Source: VFKE01 sp043758025
GTDB lineage: Bacteria > Verrucomicrobiota > Verrucomicrobiia > Verrucomicrobiales > Verrucomicrobiaceae
Direction: 5' to 3'
Assembly: GCA_043758025.1 (NCBI GenBank)
Contig: JAYVOH010000034.1
Span: 1 to 17,726, forward strand
Length of the DNA: 17,726 nucleotides
Made by a program: the position numbers and the translations under genes. This document shows positions 6,817 through 12,806 of this stretch, in pieces; position 1 is the stretch's first letter, and each line of letters opens with the position of its first letter. Under the pieces are notes generated by a model. The model was not told the origin of the DNA, searched no databases, and saw nothing but the letters and a program-made list of their open reading frames with translations.

Positions 6817-7692
6817 ATGGCCAAAGGAGCGAAAAGCATCAGCATATCGGAGTTCAACCTCGCGGCCACGCTGGGCAGCGGCCAGGTGTTTCATTGGCAT
6901 CGGGTGGTTGAGGACTTCGTCGGTTTGATCGGTGACGGGTTGGTCGTTATTTCCCAGCCCGAGCCGGGGCATTTGCTTTTGAGTGCGGGTGATGTGGAGC
7001 GGGCGAGTCGCTACTTCGCGCTGGATCATGACTTTGCCAAGATTCGGCGCTCACTGCCGAAGGGCGACAAGCACTTGCGGGCCGCGCTGAAGTTCGCGCC
7101 CGGACTGCGAATTCTGCGCCAGCCGCGTTGGGAATGTCTCGCGAGTTTTATCACGTCATCGCTCAAGCAAGTGGCGCACATCCGGCAGATTTCGCTGAAA
7201 CTGCGCGAACGCTTCGGCGCGCGGATCACGGAATCGCACGGGATCACGCTCTATGCGTATCCATCGCCTGAAGCTCTGGCTCTGGCGGGCGAGAAAAAAT
7301 TGCGCGAGTGCGGCCTCGGTTATCGCGCCAAGTTTCTGCATCAAACGGCGGTGCGGATCGCGGATGGCACCTTCGATCTCGATGCAGTTGCCAGCCTTGA
7401 TGATGACGCCGCGTGCGCAAAACTCTGCGAGCTTCCCGGCGTCGGTCCGAAGATCGCGCAATGCACTTTGCTCTTCGGTTACGAACGCCTCGGTGTGTTT
7501 CCGATTGATGTATGGATCGAGCGCGCCTTGCGGGAACTTTATTTCCGTGATGCCAAAGTCGAACCCACCGCGAGTGCCTTGCGGGAGTTTGGCATTCGGC
7601 ACTTCGGGCCGTATCGCGGCTATGCCCAGCAGTGGCTCTTTCATCATGTGCGCACCGGTGGGGTCTTTTCCCGGCTGCGGAAAGATGATTGA
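6817..7692 (+). CDS. 8-oxoguanine DNA glycosylase, OGG1-type (HhH-GPD)
   Basis: The 291-residue base-excision repair enzyme has an OGG/AlkA-type N-terminal domain followed by the HhH-GPD fold. The hairpin LPGVGPKIAQC (206-216) carries the catalytic lysine K212, and FPIDVW carries the catalytic D231; their spacing of 19 residues equals K249 and D268 of human OGG1. The 8-oxoG pocket residues appear conserved: G22 in SGQVFHW, C216, Q271 and F275 in GYAQQWLF. The residues that in human OGG1 read the opposite cytosine (N149, R154) align by eye with L116 and H121, while R204 is kept as R170. The gene lies 54 bp after clpP and 33 bp before the tonB-like gene. There is no Shine-Dalgarno at ATG 6817. 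Confidence 0.88.
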   Translation: MAKGAKSISISEFNLAATLGSGQVFHWHRVVEDFVGLIGDGLVVISQPEPGHLLLSAGDVERASRYFALDHDFAKIRRSLPKGDKHLRAALKFAPGLRILRQPRWECLASFITSSLKQVAHIRQISLKLRERFGARITESHGITLYAYPSPEALALAGEKKLRECGLGYRAKFLHQTAVRIADGTFDLDAVASLDDDAACAKLCELPGVGPKIAQCTLLFGYERLGVFPIDVWIERALRELYFRDAKVEPTASALREFGIRHFGPYRGYAQQWLFHHVRTGGVFSRLRKDD

Positions 7693-7725
7693 TTCCGCGC
7701 AGAGCGGGGGCATTGTTCCCATCCT

Positions 7726-8763
7726 GTGACAAACGCGGACAACCGTATTCTAGGCTATGGCGTTGCCGGCTCGCTGGCGATGCATGTGCTGCTGTTTTGC
7801 GCGCTGGCACTGTTCATGGGCATGGGGCGGGTGAACCAGATTGCCCGCTCCCTGCCGGAGCCGGAGCCGGTGGTGACGATGGTTTTCCCGCAAGACATCA
7901 AGGAGATGCCGCCAGAGGAAATACCCAAGCCCAAGCCCGCGCCGGAGCGTTACATTCGCACCACGCAGAATGAAGATGCGGCAATGGCACCCGGGAAGGC
8001 GGACTTTGTTTCTGATCGAAATACAATTGCCTCTGCCAAGCTCGCGCCCGACCCGGCAGGTGTCGCCGGGATGCCCACGCTAAACGGCGTAAACATTCCA
8101 ACCATGGAACTGGCCAATCGAGAATACAAAGACGGCGAGATCAAAAATGATGTTGCCCAGCCCGCGCCAGCCCAGCCCAAGCCGGAGGCCATGCCATCTG
8201 AATCACCGCCTCAGAAGCTCTTGACCGAGGGTAAAGAGCATCTGCCGCTGGAAATTCGCCGGCCCGGTGATCCAGCTGAACCTGCGCCTGAGATGAAGAC
8301 GCCGGACGAGCCGCCTGTGCCCAATGCCATCGCGATGGCGCCTTCGCCCGCCGTTGATGCGCGCAGCACAAAGGATTCCTTCGCACCGCAAACCCGCACC
8401 AGTGCCGCGAAGGGAACGCTTAGCAATCACGGAGCCGAGGACGCCGTGAATGCAGCGGCAACCGTCACGGGCCGCTACAAGCGCCAGGTGACTTCGGCGA
8501 TTGAAAAAAAGTGGAACCAGCACCGTCTGCTAAAAGCTGATTTTGTGGAACCAGGCAAACTGCGCCTCCATTTTTTCGTGGACAAAAAAGGAAAGATTAG
8601 CGCCGGCGATGTGAGCATTGTCTTCAATGAGGCGAACGCCGTCCTCACGGATTTCACCATCCACTCCATCTTGGAAGCCGAGATACCCCCCATCCCCCAA
8701 GAGCTGCTCGCCACTTTGGACAAAGAACGTTTTGAGATCGAATACGATGTCGTAGTCTATTGA
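7726..8763 (+). CDS. TonB-like energy transducer
   Basis: This 345-residue inner-membrane protein should couple the ExbB-ExbD proton channel to outer-membrane receptors. One N-terminal membrane segment (about 11-33, SLAMHVLLFCALALF) contains S16 and H20, the S-x3-H pair conserved in TonB membrane anchors. A long periplasmic linker (about 42-225) is rich in Pro, Glu, Lys and Ala. The C-terminal globular domain (about 235-345, YKRQVTSAIEKKWNQHRL then LRLHFFVDKKGKIS) has the shape of TonB/TolA C-terminal domains but weak sequence likeness to E. coli TonB. The start is GTG 7726. exbB and exbD follow in the same cluster, which supports the role. Confidence 0.8.
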   Translation: MTNADNRILGYGVAGSLAMHVLLFCALALFMGMGRVNQIARSLPEPEPVVTMVFPQDIKEMPPEEIPKPKPAPERYIRTTQNEDAAMAPGKADFVSDRNTIASAKLAPDPAGVAGMPTLNGVNIPTMELANREYKDGEIKNDVAQPAPAQPKPEAMPSESPPQKLLTEGKEHLPLEIRRPGDPAEPAPEMKTPDEPPVPNAIAMAPSPAVDARSTKDSFAPQTRTSAAKGTLSNHGAEDAVNAAATVTGRYKRQVTSAIEKKWNQHRLLKADFVEPGKLRLHFFVDKKGKISAGDVSIVFNEANAVLTDFTIHSILEAEIPPIPQELLATLDKERFEIEYDVVVY

Positions 8764-8855
8764 ATCCCTAGAACGCTCACGCTGGACAACAGCACCCGAA
8801 TTTGTAGTCTCACCTCTTACCTCACGACAATCCCCCACTCCATCCGATCACATCC

Positions 8856-9299
8856 ATGAATTCAAAGTCACCCTTTCTGTTGCTGATGCTCGGCGCGAGC
8901 ATGCTTATGATACTACCTTTTTCTCATGCGGGAGACGCCATCGCTGTCACTTATGACGGAAATGGCAACGTAACGTCGGCCGCATCCGAATACTCATCCA
9001 CCAAGGCCGACGGCAAGGATCACATGAAAGCCGCAGTGGCGGCAGACAAGGTGCTTACCGCAGCCAAGGCACGTCTCGCGTTCCGCGAAGGTGTGATTCA
9101 CAGCTCAGACCTCACGGGCTACTTCGCTTTCGCCATTGGAGCTCCTGAGAATGGCCCGGTCACGGCCAAAGTCGGCTACGGCAAAACCCAGGAGGATGCC
9201 GACAAGAATGCCCTGAAGAAATTAACCGATGACGGGGCGACGAAAAAGCAGGCCATTCAGTTCCGATACTTCTCCTACGGCGAAACAGAAGCACCCTGA
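8856..9299 (+). CDS. Secreted hypothetical protein in the Ton cluster, 147 aa
   Basis: I cannot assign this protein to a family. Residues 1-25 form a signal peptide (MNSKSPFLLLMLGASMLMIL followed by PFSHA), so it is exported. The mature part starts GDAIAVTYDGNGNVTSA and later has GYFAFAIG (about 88-95) and VGYGKTQEDADKNALKKL (about 106-123). The latter pattern, an aromatic strand plus an Ala-rich helix, is distantly like DUF4189-type periplasmic domains but lacks their cysteines. It lies 92 bp after the tonB-like gene and only 8 bp before exbB, so it is very probably co-translated with exbB. An accessory periplasmic role in the Ton system is an inference from position only. Confidence 0.75.
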   Translation: MNSKSPFLLLMLGASMLMILPFSHAGDAIAVTYDGNGNVTSAASEYSSTKADGKDHMKAAVAADKVLTAAKARLAFREGVIHSSDLTGYFAFAIGAPENGPVTAKVGYGKTQEDADKNALKKLTDDGATKKQAIQFRYFSYGETEAP

Positions 9300-9307
9300 C
9301 TCTTCCG

Positions 9308-10012
9308 ATGATCCATCTTGCTGCTGACACCAACGGTTTCGCCACTCTCCTGCAGTTCATCAAGGACGGCGGACTGCCGATGATGCTCATCATCTGCTGC
9401 TCCGTCACCTCGGTCACGATCGTCATTCTCAAGGGGCTGCAACTGCGCAATCCCATCCTCTTTCCAGCCAAAATCGAAGAGGAAATCCGTAACATTGAAC
9501 GCTACGCCACCAAGGGAGATATCACGCCCTTGCAACGGGTGCTGGAGGAAGACGGCAGCGTGGCCGCCCAACTGGGCATCATCGCCATTTCCGGCAAACA
9601 CGAAACACGCGACGAAAACAACGAAGCCTGCGAAACCGCCGCGCGTGAAATCATGCACCGGCTGGAAACGGGCGTGCCGCTGTTGGAGGTCATCGTCACC
9701 ATCGCGCCGCTCATCGGATTGCTCGGCACCATCATGGGGCTGGTCACCGTTTTCTCCGGGCTGGGCGCAGGAACTCAGGAGGTGGATCCGAACGTCGTCG
9801 CCAAAGGCATCGCCCTCGCATTGAACGTCACCATCGGCGGCCTGCTCGTCGCCATACCGACCGTCATTGCCCACGGTTATTTCAGCCGGAGACTCGACGC
9901 TATTTCCGTGCGCATGGAAATCATTCTCCGGCGCGCGATCCATGATTTTCACCGGCACTTTGAAGTCCGTCGCTCGCCCATGGAGAGCGGCAGCCTCAGC
10001 CGTCTTCGATAG
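9308..10012 (+). CDS. exbB: ExbB/TolQ/MotA-family proton channel protein
   Basis: The 234-residue inner-membrane protein has three predicted membrane segments, about 23-43, 126-149 and 167-189. The second and third segments show the family signature: PLLEVIVTIAPLIGLLGTIM with GLVTVFSGLG, and VAKGIALALNVTIGGLLVAI with PTV. With ExbD it forms the channel that uses proton flow to energise the TonB-like protein. A cytosolic domain of about 80 residues lies between segments 1 and 2, as in ExbB rather than MotA. exbD begins 6 bp after the stop, and the spacer with its flanks forms a perfect TAGCGCGCTA palindrome (10010-10019). TolQ is an alternative, but no tolA, tolB or pal is nearby. Confidence 0.9.
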   Translation: MIHLAADTNGFATLLQFIKDGGLPMMLIICCSVTSVTIVILKGLQLRNPILFPAKIEEEIRNIERYATKGDITPLQRVLEEDGSVAAQLGIIAISGKHETRDENNEACETAAREIMHRLETGVPLLEVIVTIAPLIGLLGTIMGLVTVFSGLGAGTQEVDPNVVAKGIALALNVTIGGLLVAIPTVIAHGYFSRRLDAISVRMEIILRRAIHDFHRHFEVRRSPMESGSLSRLR

Positions 10013-10018
10013 CGCGCT

Positions 10019-10468
10019 ATGGATCTTCGCCGTCGCAAACGGGCCTCGCCCATCATCCCCATTGTGCCTCTCGTGGACATCCTCGTGGTGCTCCTGATGT
10101 TCTTCATCGCCACCACCACGTTCAAAAAGAAGGCGGAGAAAGCCCATTATCTCCAGATCAGCCTCCCCCAATCGGGCGCCCTTGGCGTGGCCGTGCCGGC
10201 GAAGGAGTCGCGCAAGACCATCGCGATCACCAAAGACAAAAAAATTTATCTCGATGGCAATGAAACAGCCGAGGCCGGACTTGCAGACGCGCTGAAAGAA
10301 CTCAAGGCCGTCACGCCCGGTCTCAAGCTGGAGCTACAGGCCGACCAGGACGCCCCGCTGGGACTGCTGGTGAAAACCTGGGACGCCCTCAAGGCCGCCG
10401 GCTTCTCCATCGGCGATGTCCCCGCCCGCATCCAACGCGCGGCGGAAAAGATGCAAGATTCAAGATAG
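10019..10468 (+). CDS. exbD: ExbD/TolR-family biopolymer transport protein
   Basis: The 149-residue protein has a short basic cytosolic N-terminus (MDLRRRKRAS), one membrane helix (about 11-33, PIVPLVDILVVLLMFFIATT) and a periplasmic domain (about 40-145). D20 in the helix corresponds to the essential protonatable aspartate of ExbD (D25 in E. coli). Periplasmic features include KTIAITKDKKIYLDGN and LKLELQADQDAPLGLLVKTW, typical of the ExbD/TolR fold. It follows exbB after 6 bp. The last codons form the left arm of an inverted repeat whose right arm lies just before def. Confidence 0.92.
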   Translation: MDLRRRKRASPIIPIVPLVDILVVLLMFFIATTTFKKKAEKAHYLQISLPQSGALGVAVPAKESRKTIAITKDKKIYLDGNETAEAGLADALKELKAVTPGLKLELQADQDAPLGLLVKTWDALKAAGFSIGDVPARIQRAAEKMQDSR

Positions 10469-10545
10469 AATGGTTTAAGAGATGAATTTCGCGTCTGCTC
10501 CGTGTCGAGCGATCACGACATCTTGAATCTTCCCGTCTTGCATCT
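10449..10545. repeat. Interrupted inverted repeat between exbD and def
   Basis: AGATGCAAGATTCAAGAT (10449-10466, the last codons of exbD) is complementary to two blocks downstream: ATCTTGAATCTT (10520-10531) and, after a short interruption, GCATCT (10540-10545). The arms are separated by 53 nt. The right arm ends 6 nt before the def ATG. It could fold into a long hairpin that separates or couples exbD and def expression, or be a remnant of a small duplicated element. No T-run follows. Confidence 0.6.
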
Positions 10546-10551
10546 CTCTCC

Positions 10552-11130
10552 ATGATCCTCCCCATCATCCTCTATCCTGATCTGGTGCTGCGCACCAAAG
10601 GCAAACCGGTCGCCGTCGTCACTGACGACATCCGCCGGTTGGCGGAGGACATGCTGGAAACCATGCGCCACGCCCACGGTGTTGGCCTGGCCGCGCAGCA
10701 GGTGGGAGTCGCCCTCCAACTCGCAGTCGTGGATGTATCGCATGATCCCGAATGCGTGACTTATGTGCGGGTCAACGGCGAGGATAAAAAGCTGGAGGAC
10801 ATCATGCCGCTGGTCTTCACCAATCCGCAGCTCGAATTTGGAAAAGAAAAAATCACCGCGGAGGAAGGCTGCCTGAGCTTCCCTGACCTGCGCGATGACA
10901 TCCGCCGCGCTGCCGCGTTGAAAGCCACGCTAACTTTGATGGACGGCACCATTATCGTTCTGGAGACCGATGGCTTGCTTAGTCGCGCCATCCAGCATGA
11001 GACCGATCACCTCAATGGCGTCCTGTTCATCGACCGTTTCTCCGCCGTCCGTAAGCTCGGCCTCAAGCGCCGACTGCGCGATCTGATGGAGGAGTGGGAT
11101 GAGGACAGCGTGAAAGACGCGCAAAAGTAA
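10552..11130 (+). CDS. def: Peptide deformylase
   Basis: The 192-residue metalloenzyme removes the formyl group from the N-terminal methionine of new proteins. All three motifs are intact: GVGLAAQQVG (43-52), EGCLSFP (105-111, metal ligand C107) and QHETDHLNG (148-156, ligands H149 and H153, catalytic E150). The protein is slightly longer than E. coli Def (169) because of an insert around 65-85 (PECVTYVRVNGEDKK) and a charged C-terminus. The start ATG 10552 follows a pyrimidine-rich run (CATCTCTCTCC) without a Shine-Dalgarno. The usual partner fmt is not adjacent. The gene is convergent with the vapC-like gene. Confidence 0.96.
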   Translation: MILPIILYPDLVLRTKGKPVAVVTDDIRRLAEDMLETMRHAHGVGLAAQQVGVALQLAVVDVSHDPECVTYVRVNGEDKKLEDIMPLVFTNPQLEFGKEKITAEEGCLSFPDLRDDIRRAAALKATLTLMDGTIIVLETDGLLSRAIQHETDHLNGVLFIDRFSAVRKLGLKRRLRDLMEEWDEDSVKDAQK

Positions 11131-11150
11131 GCGAGTGCGCCGCCAACGAT

Positions 11151-11549
11151 TCAGGAAAGCACTCTGACCTTCGGCAGTTTCCCTGCGGATTTTTCAAAAG
11201 TGATCAGGCTTGCTTGTTGGTCTGCATAGGCCGCATGGATAAGCCGGTCCACGAAACCGGGTTTCGCATTGGCCAGATTGGCCGTTCGCAAAACCTCCGG
11301 AGCCGCACCTGTTGCCTCAACATCGCCGCTGCTGAGAAACTCCAGCAGGGCCGCTATTGCCTCCGCTTTGGGAACCTTGTAACTCGACTGGAGGGCGAAG
11401 TAGGTTTCGGCGACGACCAGATCACTTACCAAAGGTCGTTCGCCATTGTGGCGAAGTTTCGCCAGCCATGCAGCGGCGGCTTGTGCCTGATCCGGCGGGT
11501 CTCCGGTGAGCAGGCGCATGATGAACGAGGTATCCAGCCCCCATTTCAT
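11151..11549 (-). CDS. VapC-like PIN-domain toxin
   Basis: The 132-residue PIN ribonuclease has the acidic active-site residues D6 (GLDTSFI), E48 (VVAETYFAL) and D101 (GFVDRLIHAAY); the fourth position is E119 (ITFEK), where many VapCs have Asp. PIN toxins usually cut tRNA or rRNA and are restrained by the partner antitoxin. The ATG at 11547-11549 overlaps the antitoxin stop in an ATGA arrangement, which decides this start over an earlier one at 11570 and implies translational coupling. The gene ends 20 bp from the def stop and is convergent with it. Confidence 0.87.
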   Translation of the reverse strand: MKWGLDTSFIMRLLTGDPPDQAQAAAAWLAKLRHNGERPLVSDLVVAETYFALQSSYKVPKAEAIAALLEFLSSGDVEATGAAPEVLRTANLANAKPGFVDRLIHAAYADQQASLITFEKSAGKLPKVRVLS

Positions 11550-11815
11550 TTGCCAGATTCCTCCGCCCAAGCTCGTCCTGTCGCATCACCATCACGTTCC
11601 CGGCTCCAAGGACGCGAGGATTTTCTGGCATACTTGCTTAAGACTCCAAACCAGGAACGAGCCTTGTCGGCCACGGGCTTCAACACCCAAACGCGCTCCT
11701 TCCCTAACGTGCGTGCTTCCAGTTCGATCCGATCGCCGTGCTTCACGCCCAGCGCTGCGCACACTTCCTCCGGAAAGGTGGCCTGCCGTTTCGCGGTCAG
11801 CTTGATGGTGGTCAT
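11546..11815 (-). CDS. AbrB/SpoVT-family antitoxin (VapB-like)
   Basis: The 89-residue protein has an N-terminal swapped-hairpin DNA-binding domain of the AbrB/MazE type: MTTIKLTAKRQATFPEEVCA followed by ALGVKHGDRIELE (1-33). The basic, Trp- and Arg-rich C-terminal part (about 50-89) should bind and block the toxin. Such antitoxins repress their own operon as dimers. ATG 11815 is chosen because the AbrB domain begins there; a longer frame opens at 11833. An inverted repeat 20-50 bp upstream is a candidate operator. The gene overlaps the toxin gene by 4 bp. Confidence 0.85.
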   Translation of the reverse strand: MTTIKLTAKRQATFPEEVCAALGVKHGDRIELEARTLGKERVWVLKPVADKARSWFGVLSKYARKSSRPWSRERDGDATGRAWAEESGK

Positions 11816-11835
11816 GGCGGAAATAACACCCAATC

Positions 11836-11863
11836 GCCTTACCGAGCAATTAAAAAGTAAGGC
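11836..11863. promoter_or_regulatory. Candidate operator of the VapBC-like operon
   Basis: GCCTTAC (11836-11842) is a perfect inverted copy of GTAAGGC (11857-11863), with a 14-bp AT-rich spacer so that the half-sites lie two helical turns apart. It lies 20-48 bp upstream of the antitoxin ATG, in the promoter region of the minus-strand operon. AbrB-type antitoxins commonly bind such repeats for autoregulation. The assignment is by position and symmetry only. Confidence 0.5.
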
Positions 11864-11926
11864 ATACTTTATCGCTTCTTTTTACTCTTTTGATTCAGAC
11901 TCAGATTCATATGTGAGACGCGCATT

Positions 11927-12542
11927 TCACTGAAAGCGCCGGATCCGGTCGCGCACATCATTCTTCAGACGGTCGATGAAATTGAGCGTGAAGTCTTCCA
12001 CGCTCAGTGAGTCGTCTTTAATCAGCGGGGTGAGATCCATGGCAAAGGTCAACAGGCTGGTGTCATCCGTGGTGTGGGAGTCGAAGTAAGTCGCGTTCGC
12101 ACGGCGCAGGCCTTCCTCGGCGAGATCATAGCGTTTGCCGCCGCTGATCTGGGAATCGAAGACAGCGAGCAGTGCGCTGATGAGATGAGGATAGTTGTCC
12201 ACCTTGAGCATTTCCTTGTCCTCGGCGAGCAGCCAGTCGAGCTTGCGCCAGACTTCGCACCCGTAGATTTTTTCCGGGCGCTGATCTTTGGGCAGCGGTG
12301 TAGTGCTCGTAAGGGCCGACGCGCGGGCTGCCAGAACCGTTGGTAACGCCGCCGCCGCCGAACCAGTAATTATCGTTGCGAAAACATTCCGCGATGCCGT
12401 GATAGGCGGCGATTTCCAAGTCATCCTGATGCGAGACAATGCCGAGATGCGTGACGCGAGCGAAGGCTTGGGCGGGATCACACTGGTCGGGATCACACTG
12501 GTCGGGAATGAAGAGATCGGCCTTGGAATGACGAAAGAGCAT
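11927..12542 (-). pseudogene. PIG-L/LmbE-family deacetylase, internal deletion and frameshift
   Basis: Two halves of one PIG-L/LmbE-type N-acetylglucosaminyl deacetylase lie in different frames. The N-terminal half starts at ATG 12542 (MLFRHSKADLFIPDQ) and contains VTHLGIVSHQDDLEIAAYHG with the HxDD metal motif, then GSPRVGPYEHYT. The C-terminal half, from about 12300, reads RPEKIYGCEVWRKLDWL, FDSQISGGKRYDLAEEGL and RRANATYFDSHTTDDTSLL, ending at 11927. In intact relatives some 80-90 residues, including the second His motif of the metal site, separate these halves; here they are joined at about 12287-12303 with a frame change. The product cannot be a working enzyme. A 15-bp tandem duplication lies in the 5' part. 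Confidence 0.82.
12474..12503. repeat. 15-bp tandem duplication (two copies)
   Basis: The unit GGGATCACACTGGTC occurs twice head to tail (12474-12488 and 12489-12503). It lies in the 5' part of the decayed lmbE-like gene and adds five codons (reading DQCDP twice on the minus strand) without shifting the frame. It looks like a recent slippage or duplication event. Confidence 0.9.
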
Positions 12543-12730
12543 GCGGGTATCAATGTGGCCTGAAAGTGGCGGCTTGCAATTGCGAGCAAAGGCATAATCC
12601 CGCACGAAGGAAAATATCTTGCAGAAAAAATCGCTCTCAAAAAATATTTTCTGCTTGCTCATCGCCGATGAAACAAGAAATACTTCACTAACCTTAATTA
12701 ATTTTCGGATGCCCCTTTCATCCGCCTCTG

Positions 12731-12763
12731 CGCCGCCATCGGAACTTTGTTCTGCTGGCGGCG
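12731..12763 (+). terminator. Hairpin in the leader of the PIN-PhoH gene
   Basis: CGCCGCCA (12731-12738) pairs perfectly with TGGCGGCG (12756-12763) around a 17-nt loop and is followed by TTGCCTTTTG. It lies 43 bp before the PIN-PhoH ATG, so it could act as an attenuator-like or 5'-UTR structure rather than a gene-end terminator. The rest of 12543-12806 is AT-rich (12600-12710), with a weaker GCAGAAAA/TTTTCTGC repeat at 12621-12654, and probably holds divergent promoters. Confidence 0.45.
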
Positions 12764-12806
12764 TTGCCTTTTGCAGCGCGATAATCAAACAACCCAACCC
12801 CAACCC

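Noticed and set aside
9275..10171. Long minus-strand frame of 298 codons antisense to exbB and exbD.
   Set aside because: It overlaps two clearly identified genes; its composition (rich in His, Asp, Gly and Glu) is what the antisense of such genes gives, and no family is recognisable.
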